A stretch of 64,000 nucleotides of DNA from Candidatus Rifleibacteriota bacterium (lineage in GTDB: Bacteria; Muiribacteriota; Ozemobacteria; Ozemobacterales; Ozemobacteraceae): positions 1 through 64,000 of the forward strand of contig JAHISQ010000132.1 in assembly GCA_018818125.1 (NCBI GenBank). The letters are read 5' to 3'. A model generated the notes under the pieces. That model saw only the letters and a list, made by a program, of their open reading frames with translations. It ran no database searches and was not told the DNA's origin. Positions 27,105-36,711 of this stretch are shown here, in pieces. Numbering within the stretch: position 1 is the first letter of the stretch; every line of letters begins with the position of its first letter. The position numbers were made by a program, and so were the translations under genes.

Positions 27105-27540
27105 CTCTGATACTCCTCTTTAATAGATCTATCTGTAAGCCAGTCGCTGTATAGTATGGCTAACTTATTTTAAGATGATAACATTAATTCAAGATTGATT
27201 GGGCAAATATTATGAGAAATTTGCGCGCCTTCCAGTCAGAGTTTTGTTTTCCTATGACAAAGGTATAAAGCCACTGCCATAGCTATTGTCGAGGTTGATA
27301 TGGGAGAAATTGTTTGAAGATCTGCAACCTGCAGAGTGTTTTGAAGAATTGCAAAATCGTTGAACTCTATAGCTTTCGGCAACTTGCAGCAATAGCAGGT
27401 TTGATAACGCTCCGTGACTGACGTTTTTCACTCTGAGTCATATTTGAATCGTTGCCGCGACGCTGCGGCGACGTTGCATGCAACGTCTACTCGCACCCAT
27501 TGAAACTAGCTAAACTCTTTCTGTAAGCGAATTGTGCAAG
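27105..27540. other. Intergenic region upstream of hsp20 genes with palindromes
   Basis: No gene supported. It holds an 18-bp perfect palindrome at 27470-27487 (GACGTTGCATGCAACGTC) and, overlapping it, a GC-rich hairpin (27451-27458 with 27465-27472, one G-U pair). Both lie ~55-90 bases upstream of the sigma-54 promoter, the distance range of enhancer-binding-protein sites. Confidence 0.5.
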
Positions 27541-27557
27541 TTGGCACAGCCCTTGCA
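27541..27557 (+). promoter_or_regulatory. Sigma-54 (RpoN) promoter
   Basis: TTGGCACAGCCCTTGCA: TGGCAC and TTGCA intact with exact GG-N10-GC spacing; one mismatch (A for G) to TGGCACG-N4-TTGCW. Transcription would start near 27567, ~45 bases before the first hsp20 ATG. Confidence 0.75.
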
Positions 27558-27611
27558 ATGGTTAATGGCGTAAATCAATTCACGAAAATTACAAACAGGA
27601 GGAATAAAATT

Positions 27612-28058
27612 ATGACAATCTTGAATTTTTTGAAGGAAATGGATCAGTTGCAGTCTCAGTTGGGTGAACTGGCAAAGCTGAACCTCGTTAACGGCTGGCC
27701 CCGCATGTCTTTTTTGCCAGGCGTATCCGCCCGCCACTTTCCGATGATGAACATTTCGGCTGATGATCAGAACATATACGTTGAAGCGCTGGCGCCTGGT
27801 CTCGACAGTCAAAGCCTCAAGGTTACCGCCGTACGCGATAAGCTGACCATCAGCGGCGAAAAAGCTACTGTGAAGGTTCCCAGTGAAAAGTATCATCGCA
27901 ATGAGCGCTCAGCCGGCAAGTTTACTCGCACCATTGAGTTGCCCTCATCAATTGATCCAGACAAGGTTCAGGCTGAATACAGCAACGGCATTCTCAAGAT
28001 TACTCTGCCGAAATCCGAAGAAGCCAAACCTCGCCAGATCGAAATCAAAGTTAACTAA
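27612..28058 (+). CDS. Hsp20/alpha-crystallin small heat-shock protein
   Basis: 148 residues. Alpha-crystallin domain ~45-140 (MMNISADDQNIYVEALAPGL, DKLTISGEK, YHRNERSAGKFTRTIELPSSI, YSNGILKITLPK). Small ATP-independent holdase that keeps unfolding proteins soluble. I chose the ATG at 27612 because AGGAGG lies nine bases upstream and the predicted sigma-54 transcript begins after the longer in-frame start at 27534. First of two tandem hsp20 genes ending at a strong terminator. Confidence 0.93.
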   Translation: MTILNFLKEMDQLQSQLGELAKLNLVNGWPRMSFLPGVSARHFPMMNISADDQNIYVEALAPGLDSQSLKVTAVRDKLTISGEKATVKVPSEKYHRNERSAGKFTRTIELPSSIDPDKVQAEYSNGILKITLPKSEEAKPRQIEIKVN

Positions 28059-28088
28059 CCCGAACATAGAATGAAAGGAGATATTATT

Positions 28089-28490
28089 ATGGCCGAGAAA
28101 ACTGTTCCTGCAACCCAGAACGCCGAGAATCAGGTGGTAAAACGTGAAATAACAAGACATCCAGAGGCTTATGTAACGCCACTGACTGACATTTACGAGG
28201 AGGAAGACGGCCTTTACGTGCTATGCGACCTGCCCGGAGTAATGAAAGACGGTCTCAAGATCAAGGTCGAAGAGAACATTCTGACTATCGAGGGTCACGT
28301 AAACTCGAATGACGACACCAACTACCTGTTGCGCGAATTTGAGCAAGCCAACTACTTCAGACAGTTCGAACTCAGCGATATTGTCGATCAGGAAAAGATC
28401 AATGCCGAAATAAAAAATGGCGTATTGTCTATCTTTCTGCCCCGTGCCGAAGCTCTCAAACCAAGAACCATTGACGTTAGAATTAACTGA
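28089..28490 (+). CDS. Hsp20/alpha-crystallin small heat-shock protein, second copy
   Basis: 133 residues with a complete alpha-crystallin domain (PLTDIYEEEDGLYVLCDLPG, ENILTIEGH, REFEQANYFRQFELSDIV, IKNGVLSIFLPR). It is divergent from the first copy, so the two may form mixed oligomers. The ATG at 28089 follows AAAGGAG, which overlaps an upstream in-frame ATG at 28071 that I reject for that reason. Only 30 bases separate it from the first hsp20 gene. Confidence 0.92.
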   Translation: MAEKTVPATQNAENQVVKREITRHPEAYVTPLTDIYEEEDGLYVLCDLPGVMKDGLKIKVEENILTIEGHVNSNDDTNYLLREFEQANYFRQFELSDIVDQEKINAEIKNGVLSIFLPRAEALKPRTIDVRIN

Positions 28491-28518
28491 TTCGCGTTAA
28501 CCAAGCCTCTTATTACAT

Positions 28519-28558
28519 ATTGCCCCGACTTTGCTCAGCAAAGCCGGGGCAATTTTTT
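28519..28558 (+). terminator. Rho-independent terminator of the hsp20 operon
   Basis: Long stem (TTGCCCCG...CGGGGCAA plus CTTTGC/GCAAAG, one mismatch) followed by TTTTTT. Confidence 0.9.
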
Positions 28559-28738
28559 CTTTTGGTGCGCCCGGCATGAGCGATAACTTGCTGATGAATG
28601 TTCACTCAGAGCTTGACAGCAGGAAAGAAAGCCGTGAACTGCCAAAGCTTGCGCAGTTTTTTTTGTCCTTGACAAAGGATAGTGCTTTAAACAGATTCTC
28701 ACTCTTGTGATCAAGTTTCTGTTTATTTGGAGGGTATC

Positions 28739-29425
28739 ATGCCTTTAACCGTTAAAAATCTTGTTAAGGGAATCGCGCTGGCTGGATTGTTCAGCATCAC
28801 AGCCTGGCTGCCGGCTCATGCTGTGCTTGAAGGCTCTAACCGTGACAGGTTTGAGTGTCTAGACTTCTCGGAAAATATGATTAGAGCTGGTCTTTATGCC
28901 ACAAAAGGCCGGGCCACATTCAACCGTGACCAGAATCGATTTGTGCGTGGGATTAAAGAGAGTAACGCTCCACGTATCTATCAGCCTGACGTATACACCT
29001 GGGAGCTGGCGATGGCCGAACATCGCAAGAAGTTGGCTCAGCTGGCGCCACCTCAGGAGCCACCGATACCAATGGTTACGCCAGTGCCAATGTCTGGTCC
29101 CGGCATGTTGCCGACCAGTCCAATGCCGCTTCAACTCACCCCGATTGGCCCGCAGGCAGCATATGAGAGCACAGGAATGCTACCTGCCGATTCGCAGGCT
29201 CGCATGAACGATATGGTTTATCGTGCCAGAGCGCGTGGTTTACATCCAGGCAGCGAATTACGTGCTAATGAGATTAAGCAACAACTTGTAGATCACATGA
29301 ATTCATTGGGTGCCGGTGCCGGTTCTTCGGCTCAGTATGGCTCGCCCGGAATTCCGGCGTTGCTGCCAGCGCTGCCCGATCTGCCCAAGGGTCGCCAGGG
29401 CGACTCTTACGATTCCGGGTTCTAA
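28739..29425 (+). CDS. Exported proline-rich protein, unknown
   Basis: 228 residues. Signal peptide (~1-28, ending PAHA). The mature N-terminal part (~30-110) has mixed charge; the middle (~110-150) is rich in Pro and Met (PPQEPPIPMVTPVPMSGPGM). No recognised domain. The ATG at 28739 has GGAGGG directly upstream; a TTG four codons earlier is less likely. It stands alone between terminators. A TTGACA lies near 28671, but no -10 fits at normal spacing. Confidence 0.6.
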   Translation: MPLTVKNLVKGIALAGLFSITAWLPAHAVLEGSNRDRFECLDFSENMIRAGLYATKGRATFNRDQNRFVRGIKESNAPRIYQPDVYTWELAMAEHRKKLAQLAPPQEPPIPMVTPVPMSGPGMLPTSPMPLQLTPIGPQAAYESTGMLPADSQARMNDMVYRARARGLHPGSELRANEIKQQLVDHMNSLGAGAGSSAQYGSPGIPALLPALPDLPKGRQGDSYDSGF

Positions 29426-29448
29426 ACTTCGCCTTGTTCGAAAAGACG

Positions 29449-29485
29449 AGAACCTGTTCTGTGTAAACAGAACAGGTTCTTTTTT
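29449..29485 (+). terminator. Rho-independent terminator
   Basis: Perfect 14-bp stem (29449-29462 with 29467-29480), GTAA loop, followed by TTTTT. Confidence 0.92.
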
Positions 29486-29514
29486 ATCTTTCTAATCGGG
29501 TTTATGAACGTTTC

Positions 29515-30525
29515 TTAGAGAAATTCACTGAGCAAGTTGTGAACGCTGTCACCAAGAACTTCGATATTGTAACCACCCTCCTGGCAGATAAGCGTTGGAA
29601 TTTTTAATGAAGCTAATTTTTTACCGATCAGTTTGTAATCTTCTGTTTTGATTTTAAAGCCACCGATCGGGTCGCTTTCGTGAGTATCGAATCCGGCTGA
29701 AATAATCAAATAATCCGGTTTAAACATTTTAAAAGCCGAAATAATCTGATCTACTGCCTGTCCATATTGTTCAATTTCAGTTCCCTTTTTTAAAGGAATA
29801 TTAAGGTTTCTGCCCTTGGCCTGCCCCTTACCAGTTTCGTCTGCGTAGCCCCAGAAATATGGGTATTCATCGGTTGTATCCACATGGATAGAAGCCGTAA
29901 ACACAAATTTTCTTTCTTCAAAGAATTCCTGAGTTCCATTGCCATGATGATAATCAATATCAATTATAGCGACAAGACCGTGGGCTGACAGATATTCTGC
30001 TGCTACCGCTGCGTTATTAAAATAACAGTAGCCTCCAAAAACCCTTGGGCCTGCATGATGCCCGGAAGGTCGGCACAAAGCGTAGACAGCTTTTTCAGAC
30101 TTGTTTACAAGCATCTCAGCCCCGGTAAGAGCGCACTCTGCTGATGCTTTTGCCACCAGATAAGTTCGTTGCATTATCGGTGTAACCGCATCGGTACACC
30201 AGATGCCGCCCCATTGCGGGTTATCCGATTTTTTAGCTAAATTTGCACGATCACCCGGAAACAAATCAGGGTAGTATTCTTCGTCTGACTTTTTAATGCT
30301 TGCAGATGTATTTTTTATATAGTCATGGTAAGGGTGGAGTTTTGAAATAAATCTTTCAGGAAACTCTTTTGAGGCTACAAATTCAAAATTCGTGTCGCCA
30401 GTGAGCCGCTCTTTAATTTTCTCAACCCGCTGCTGCAGGTCTTTTGTTTGATATGTTTCCCCGCCGAGCTGAAATTTCCAGTGCGGATTATGTTCATCCC
30501 GTATATTTCTATCTATGACTTTCAT
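29515..30525 (-). CDS. Acetylpolyamine amidohydrolase / HDAC-family deacetylase
   Basis: 336 residues, one HDAC-fold domain. Catalytic His pair His156-His157 (RPSGHHAG); zinc ligands Asp191 and His193 (DIDYHHGNGTQ) and Asp280 (SAGFDTHESDP). The N-terminus (HNPHWKFQLGG) resembles the acetylpolyamine-amidohydrolase branch, which removes acetyl groups from polyamines or other small acylated amines. All zinc residues are intact. Its ATG overlaps the end of the ATP-grasp-peptidase fusion gene by 17 bases, so the two are co-translated and likely act in one pathway. Confidence 0.87.
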   Translation of the reverse strand: MKVIDRNIRDEHNPHWKFQLGGETYQTKDLQQRVEKIKERLTGDTNFEFVASKEFPERFISKLHPYHDYIKNTSASIKKSDEEYYPDLFPGDRANLAKKSDNPQWGGIWCTDAVTPIMQRTYLVAKASAECALTGAEMLVNKSEKAVYALCRPSGHHAGPRVFGGYCYFNNAAVAAEYLSAHGLVAIIDIDYHHGNGTQEFFEERKFVFTASIHVDTTDEYPYFWGYADETGKGQAKGRNLNIPLKKGTEIEQYGQAVDQIISAFKMFKPDYLIISAGFDTHESDPIGGFKIKTEDYKLIGKKLASLKIPTLICQEGGYNIEVLGDSVHNLLSEFL

Positions 30526-32665
30526 TTATTGTAACTCCCTTTCTAAGGCTTTCAAGAACCAGATCAACAGGCAGGGCCGGGCAAAATCGATCAGATCTGC
30601 CGGTCATGCCATTTGAGCAGAAAATTGCGTTTAACACGGCTTCTTCAGTGGCTTCGATAGTCGCCTCATAAATCGGGTTTATATGCGCATCAGATATGCA
30701 TTTGAGATTAAGAAATTTGTCCTTCTGCATTGATGGGCGAAGAGTTCTATTGGCAGTGCTGAAGGCAATTACTATTTCACCGCTGGTTGAAGCTGCTATT
30801 GAACCTGTTCTGCCAAGGCCGAGCGCTGCTCTTTTCGCTATCCGGTTAAGCTGACTGCTCAGCAGAGGAACATCAGTTGCAACTACTACAATTATTGAAC
30901 CCTCCGATTTCGTTCGTTTTTCGAAGCTTCTGAACTCAGGCTCAAGATACTTGCCAACAACTTTTCCGGCTATTGTCAGGTTATCTATATGCCCCATATT
31001 TGACATAACGAGAACGCCTATCGTAAAAATTCCTTCTTCAATTTCCAGAACCCTGGACGAAGTTCCGATTCCGCCAGCAAAATCAAAAGACATCATACCC
31101 GTGCCGCCGCCAACGGAACCTTGTTCTACCGGGCCAGACTTAGCCGCTTCAATTGCGGCTAAGGCGCTTTTTACGCCGTTAATCCCAACCCTGACATCAT
31201 TCAAATAAGAATCATCAGCTTCACCAACCAGCGGCAAAACGACATCAGTGCTCAACCCAAGGCCTGGTACGGTTTTGGTCATATGTTGAATTATGCCGGT
31301 GTGAACTGGCCCTACACTGTGTGAGTTTGTAAGTAAAATGGGTGTTTCCAGCCAGCCCAACTCCAGAACCTGAGTTAATCCAGACATTTCTCCAACGCCG
31401 TTTAATATGAAACCACCGGCCATAACTCGCTTGTTAAAGGTCTGACCGCCAGGTAGAACGGCAGTAATTCCAGTGCAAACCGCGCCTTTTTCAGTAGTTC
31501 CAGAAATTGGAACATTGTTGGCGAAAGTGCTTGAATGACCGACTTTAACTCCCTTTACATCGGTGATCGCGTTATGAACGCCAGGTCTGAACCTGCCGAT
31601 ACGAATTCCAACTTCTCTGGCACTCGGTCTGGGCAATTGTGAAACTGCAAATTTTGCAGCACCTTTTCTGGTTGGCCGGATCTGTAGATTATATCTACGT
31701 GCGGCCGACCTGATAATGAGCTTGTACAAGTCTTTGGGCTCAAGATTTTTGGTCCTTGCTGCTGCCATTAGCGACGCTGCCGGGTGCAGGCTGGGCAGGG
31801 GATTGAGCTCAATAAAATACGGGTCGCCGTTCTCGTGCAGTCGAATATCAACTCGGCCCATATCCGGGCATGGCATGACTTCAAAAACCTGACGTGCCAT
31901 CTGATAAACAATCTCAGTCTGCTCACTCGAAAGGTCTGCAGGACAGACGATTCCCACGGCCTTTGCCGATTCGCCACCCTGCTTCATATCATAATCATAA
32001 ATATTGTATTTTGCGCCCAATTTCTCAAGGTCAAAAGTATGCTCGACGATACTTAGAAGCTTGCCTGGAAAACTCTCAAGAAATGGTACGCTCAGTTCTT
32101 TTCCAGGAATAAATTCTTCAACAACCAGGCCCTGAGGGTATTTTTTCAGCAAGGAAACGATAATTTTCTTTGCCTGATCAACGTTTTCAACCACCGAGTT
32201 TTGTGAAATTCCTTTGCTTGAGCCTTCTGAGTTAGGCTTGATCATCCAGGGGAAACGCAACTCTACTGGCAGCTCATAATGTTCCTGAGAGATATGTATA
32301 CCCCTTGGCACTCTTATCCCTCTTGACGCAAGAACTGTTTTGGCAAGATGCTTATCGAGGTTCATGTGTAGCAGTGAGGCATTACCGCCCGTAAACGGAA
32401 TATTCAGCTGCTCGTATATTCCGGGATAAAAGGCTTCTCTTGAGCTTCCAATAGTGCCTTCAGCCAGATTAAAAATTAAATCCGGCTCGCTGGCCAATAG
32501 TCGATCTATAACTTCATTGGGTTTGCCGCTCACTTCTACTGGCGTTACGGTGTGTTTCAGAGAACTGATGGTGGCAGTAATTCTATCTATATCATCCTTG
32601 GTAAGTAATTCTGCCGTTTCTTCAGAGTTATCGAGTCGCAGATTGTATGCAATTGTGATTCGCAA
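30509..32665 (-). CDS. Fusion: ATP-grasp ligase + P1/DmpA-type aminopeptidase
   Basis: 718 residues. Residues ~1-335 are an ATP-grasp domain like D-Ala-D-Ala ligase (FNLAEG, PFTGGNASLLHMNLDKH, PWMIKPNSEGSSKGI, MGRVDIRL, FIELNPLPSLHP). Residues ~348-718 are a P1-family (S58, DmpA/BapA) Ntn-hydrolase with GGGTGM, GGIGTSSR and the autocleavage region EGSIIVVVATDVPL. The nucleophile would be Ser590, freed by Gly-Ser cleavage. The start is TTG at 32665 behind AGGAG; the longer reading from 32785 would lie upstream of the predicted promoter. Ligase and N-terminal amidase on one chain suggest synthesis and trimming of a peptide-like compound. The HDAC-family gene overlaps its 3' end. Confidence 0.85.
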   Translation of the reverse strand: MRITIAYNLRLDNSEETAELLTKDDIDRITATISSLKHTVTPVEVSGKPNEVIDRLLASEPDLIFNLAEGTIGSSREAFYPGIYEQLNIPFTGGNASLLHMNLDKHLAKTVLASRGIRVPRGIHISQEHYELPVELRFPWMIKPNSEGSSKGISQNSVVENVDQAKKIIVSLLKKYPQGLVVEEFIPGKELSVPFLESFPGKLLSIVEHTFDLEKLGAKYNIYDYDMKQGGESAKAVGIVCPADLSSEQTEIVYQMARQVFEVMPCPDMGRVDIRLHENGDPYFIELNPLPSLHPAASLMAAARTKNLEPKDLYKLIIRSAARRYNLQIRPTRKGAAKFAVSQLPRPSAREVGIRIGRFRPGVHNAITDVKGVKVGHSSTFANNVPISGTTEKGAVCTGITAVLPGGQTFNKRVMAGGFILNGVGEMSGLTQVLELGWLETPILLTNSHSVGPVHTGIIQHMTKTVPGLGLSTDVVLPLVGEADDSYLNDVRVGINGVKSALAAIEAAKSGPVEQGSVGGGTGMMSFDFAGGIGTSSRVLEIEEGIFTIGVLVMSNMGHIDNLTIAGKVVGKYLEPEFRSFEKRTKSEGSIIVVVATDVPLLSSQLNRIAKRAALGLGRTGSIAASTSGEIVIAFSTANRTLRPSMQKDKFLNLKCISDAHINPIYEATIEATEEAVLNAIFCSNGMTGRSDRFCPALPVDLVLESLRKGVTINESHR

Positions 32666-32681
32666 AATTTTCTCCTGAAAT

Positions 32682-32746
32682 ATCAGGCATTTGACGCCTG
32701 ATTTAGATTCCCATTCCAGTGTAAGGTATTTCTTCTGGCATTGCAA
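32682..32746 (-). promoter_or_regulatory. Promoter and leader hairpin of the fusion gene
   Basis: TTGCAA (32746-32741), 17-base spacer, TACACT (32723-32718) on the minus strand. In the short leader a perfect 7-bp inverted repeat (ATCAGGC at 32682-32688 with GCCTGAT at 32696-32702) sits just upstream of the SD and could act on translation or as an operator. The rest of the gap to 32932 shows no gene. Confidence 0.5.
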
Positions 32747-32932
32747 AATTGCGACACATGGGGGGCGCACACATTCAAGAATCACTATTCAAGGTGCATG
32801 GGATACGGTATTTCTAGCAGAAACCCATCTTTTCAGAGGTCTTTTATTGCAGATTTTTGTTTGAGTAAAAGTCGTTCTGCAGCGAAACGGCAGACCCGAT
32901 TTAAGGCGATTCGCGGGCAGCATTCTCAGGAT

Positions 32933-32976
32933 AAAAAAAACCGCTCTCAGATGCAAACTGAAAGCGGAGATTTTTT
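32933..32976 (-). terminator. Rho-independent terminator
   Basis: Stem CCGCTCTCAG/CTGAAAGCGG with one mismatch, followed on the minus strand by eight T. Downstream of the FabH-like gene. Confidence 0.8.
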
Positions 32977-32984
32977 GGATTCAA

Positions 32985-33971
32985 TCAGAGTCTCATCGCA
33001 ACAGCGCACTGGTTATAGCCGACGCCAGAGCCTACAAATACCACTAGATTACCTGCTTTAACCAGGCCTCGCCGACGTGCCACGTCAAAAGCTACTGGCA
33101 GGCAGGCGGAGCCCATGTAACCGTATTCATGCATGATCTTGATCGCCTTTTCTTCGGGCAAGCCGAGATCTTCCATGACCTGTGTGATAGTCTTGCTGCG
33201 CACCTGGGTAAAAACAATGTGGTCGATATCTTCAACCTTGAATCCACCGTTGGCAGCTACTTCGCGAACTCGTTTCGGCCAGCCCTCGCGGTTAACGCTT
33301 GAGGGAAAGGGCGATACAAAGCGAACTTTAGTGTGCCCGTCCTTGAGCGATTCTTCGCTCGGCGGCTTTTTGGTTCCACTTGAGTAAATGCCCCAACATT
33401 CATAGTATGAGCCGTCAGCAGCCAGAGCTGAGGAGATAAAACCTGGTTTCTCGCTTACTTCGAGCACAACTGCGCCTGCTCCATCACCATAATAGAAACT
33501 CATCGGGTCATTATCGAGATCGGCAAGACGTTGCATCATATAAACACCGATTACCAGAGCACGACGAATGTTTGGCTGGTTTGACATCATGCCCGATGCT
33601 ATCGCCAGACCAGTCGGAAATGACGCACACGCACAACCAACGTCAAAAGTTCCGGCATTTTTGGCGCCTAGTTTATGCTGCACCACGACAGATGTAGCAG
33701 GTGTGATGTAATCGGGCGTGTCGGTGCCAAGGACGATCAGATCAATATCTTCAGGCTGCAGCCGGGCATCTGCCAGGGCTGCCCGGCAGGCTTCCACCGC
33801 CAGGTCTGAAGCTGCCCAATCTGCTGGGGCATAAAATCTGGTAAGGATACCGGTTGCCTCTTCGTTTTTGTTAATAATTTCATCACCAAATTTTCTCCTG
33901 AGTTCCTCGTTTGGATGCTCTTCTTTTGGTATGTATACGCCACTGCCGGCGATTTTTGCATATCTTGTCAT
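32985..33971 (-). CDS. Ketoacyl-ACP synthase III (FabH)-like thiolase-fold enzyme
   Basis: 328 residues of typical FabH length and layout: Cys115 nucleophile (DVGCACASFPTGL), DPMSFYYGDGAGAVVLE, and the glycine-rich end FVGSGVGYNQCAVAM. The other two residues of the FabH triad are replaced: the HQAN His position reads FTQVRS, and the GN Asn position reads HEYGYMGSA. Without His/Asn, decarboxylative condensation is doubtful. An acyltransfer role, or a divergent OleA/DpsC-like reaction, is more likely. AGGAG precedes the ATG. Divergent from enolase; the leader is shared. Confidence 0.8.
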   Translation of the reverse strand: MTRYAKIAGSGVYIPKEEHPNEELRRKFGDEIINKNEEATGILTRFYAPADWAASDLAVEACRAALADARLQPEDIDLIVLGTDTPDYITPATSVVVQHKLGAKNAGTFDVGCACASFPTGLAIASGMMSNQPNIRRALVIGVYMMQRLADLDNDPMSFYYGDGAGAVVLEVSEKPGFISSALAADGSYYECWGIYSSGTKKPPSEESLKDGHTKVRFVSPFPSSVNREGWPKRVREVAANGGFKVEDIDHIVFTQVRSKTITQVMEDLGLPEEKAIKIMHEYGYMGSACLPVAFDVARRRGLVKAGNLVVFVGSGVGYNQCAVAMRL

Positions 33972-34054
33972 CTATCTGCTCCTGAACTGTAAGTCTATTG
34001 TGCGATGCAGAAAATTTATGTCACACTGCAGCAAAATTGTCAAGCGTTACTTGA

Positions 34055-35425
<1,371 letters not shown>

Positions 35426-35490
35426 TTGCAGCGATGGCGCTAAGCTGCCTGATTAAATGCAGGCAAGATTAGTCGTTCTCATTATGAATT

Positions 35491-35530
35491 AAACGGGCTG
35501 TCAAACTCATGTTTGACAGCCCGTTTTCAT
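35491..35530 (+). terminator. Rho-independent terminator of enolase
   Basis: Perfect 16-bp stem (35491-35506 with 35511-35526) with a TCAT loop; the T content downstream is modest. Confidence 0.88.
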
Positions 35531-35566
35531 CTATTATATCAGGCAAAATTTAGTGGGGATCTGTCA

Positions 35567-35644
35567 ATGGTGGAGGGCAACATTAAGCTCAGTCCCGAAG
35601 AGGCTGTCGAAATAGAACTCTCTGATCCAAAATGGCAACAATAA
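35567..35644 (+). CDS. Possible 25-residue small protein
   Basis: ATG at 35567 with GGGGA seven to eight bases upstream; TAA at 35642-35644 lies inside the next terminator stem. The product is acidic (NIKLSPEEAVEIELSDPKWQQ in part). The tight fit between two terminators favours a real gene, but coding evidence is thin. Confidence 0.3.
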   Translation: MVEGNIKLSPEEAVEIELSDPKWQQ

Positions 35645-35670
35645 AAGCGGCCAGAACGGCCGCTTTTATT
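35640..35670. terminator. Bidirectional rho-independent terminator
   Basis: Perfect 13-bp stem AATAAAAGCGGCC/GGCCGCTTTTATT. It serves the minus-strand exported protein ending at 35696 and the possible small gene on the plus strand. Confidence 0.85.
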
Positions 35671-35695
35671 GTTGTAGAAAACTGTTTATTACTTT

Positions 35696-36628
35696 TTAAT
35701 CCTGCCAGATGGGGTCTTTTGTCGGCGACAGATCACTGATATCAATAATCAGACCGGTAGCTCGGCCGCGCTGGTCAAATCTGAAATTTTTGCCAAGCAC
35801 TTTCATGCTTTTGTAGTTTCCCTGCTCTTTATACATCTGGAAAGCTTTCTTGTGGGTATTCTGCAGCCATTCAAACATCATCTGCGGATCCCACATTTCG
35901 AGCAGAATCGCATCTTCACCGGGCTTTGCCCAATGTGCTCGGAACAGGGTTTTGGCCAATGAAACATGATTGCCGGTGATCGGACCGCCAACCAGACTCT
36001 TTGGTAGATTCACGCGGCGTATCCATGCCTGGGTAAACTGCGGGTCAATATAGCCACACACATCGAGAAAGCTCATGGCAAATGCAGAGCAACCGGCACC
36101 CTTGCCTTTACGCGGTTCGTTGGTGCCGTTATAGGTTGTATCATAGCCCTTTGCACGGTATTCATCTATATACTGCTTCATGCGGTTATAAGCCTGTTCG
36201 TTTATAATAAAACGGATAAACATTACTTTCCCGGTTTTATAACGTTCAATCAGCTCTCCATCAAGCTTGTCGCTCTTGTCGAGAGCGCCCTTCATCGGCG
36301 CAAACAGCACGCCCAGGCCGTAGCCACGCTTGGTTATAAAGTCTGCGTCAGAAGGAGCATCTGGGGCGGTGGTCGAGCCAGTCAACTCGACTCTCTTTCC
36401 ATCTTTGCGTAATTCCATGAATGCATGGCCAATAGTATGCTTGTTTTTGCCGTGTTCAAATACAAGGCGGCCCTTTAGGCCGGCGCCATAAGCTAGTTTA
36501 AGCGGCGAAGACCAATTCAACGGCGTTGCCGGCGGGAAAGCATAAAGAATAAATTCGTGGCTCTGCGCCAGCAGTTGTCCGGCTAAGCCGACAAATAAGA
36601 TCATCAACAAAAGACTCTTTTTAAACAT
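35696..36628 (-). CDS. Exported protein, possible permuted papain-like (NlpC/P60/YiiX) fold
   Basis: 310 residues with signal peptide (1-21, GQLLAQ). A His in GHAFMEL (~residue 68) is followed ~110 residues later by a Cys in GAGCSAFAMSFLDVCGY. This His-then-Cys order and the CSxFA context resemble circularly permuted NlpC/P60 proteins (YiiX/LRAT type), but similarity is weak. The ATG at 36628 has GGAGG nine bases upstream; the longer start at 36703 would sit at the transcription start of the strong promoter and is rejected. Monocistronic. Confidence 0.6.
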   Translation of the reverse strand: MFKKSLLLMILFVGLAGQLLAQSHEFILYAFPPATPLNWSSPLKLAYGAGLKGRLVFEHGKNKHTIGHAFMELRKDGKRVELTGSTTAPDAPSDADFITKRGYGLGVLFAPMKGALDKSDKLDGELIERYKTGKVMFIRFIINEQAYNRMKQYIDEYRAKGYDTTYNGTNEPRKGKGAGCSAFAMSFLDVCGYIDPQFTQAWIRRVNLPKSLVGGPITGNHVSLAKTLFRAHWAKPGEDAILLEMWDPQMMFEWLQNTHKKAFQMYKEQGNYKSMKVLGKNFRFDQRGRATGLIIDISDLSPTKDPIWQD

Positions 36629-36711
36629 TATAAATTCCTCCAGCATAGGGGGTAATTTGCCAACGACAGACAATTTCCCAAAAACATGAAAAACTCTCAG
36701 CATATCTATTC

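Noticed and set aside
27534-27611. Longer N-terminus for the first Hsp20
   Set aside because: Overlaps the sigma-54 promoter and lacks an SD; AGGAGG fits the ATG at 27612.
32666-32785. N-terminal extension of the ATP-grasp-P1 fusion
   Set aside because: Would begin upstream of the predicted promoter, has no SD, and the ATP-grasp fold starts right after the TTG at 32665.
34019-34045. A further TGTCACA upstream of enolase
   Set aside because: No GTC-type -10 at 16 bases (reads AAGC), and an extended -10 lies closer to the gene.
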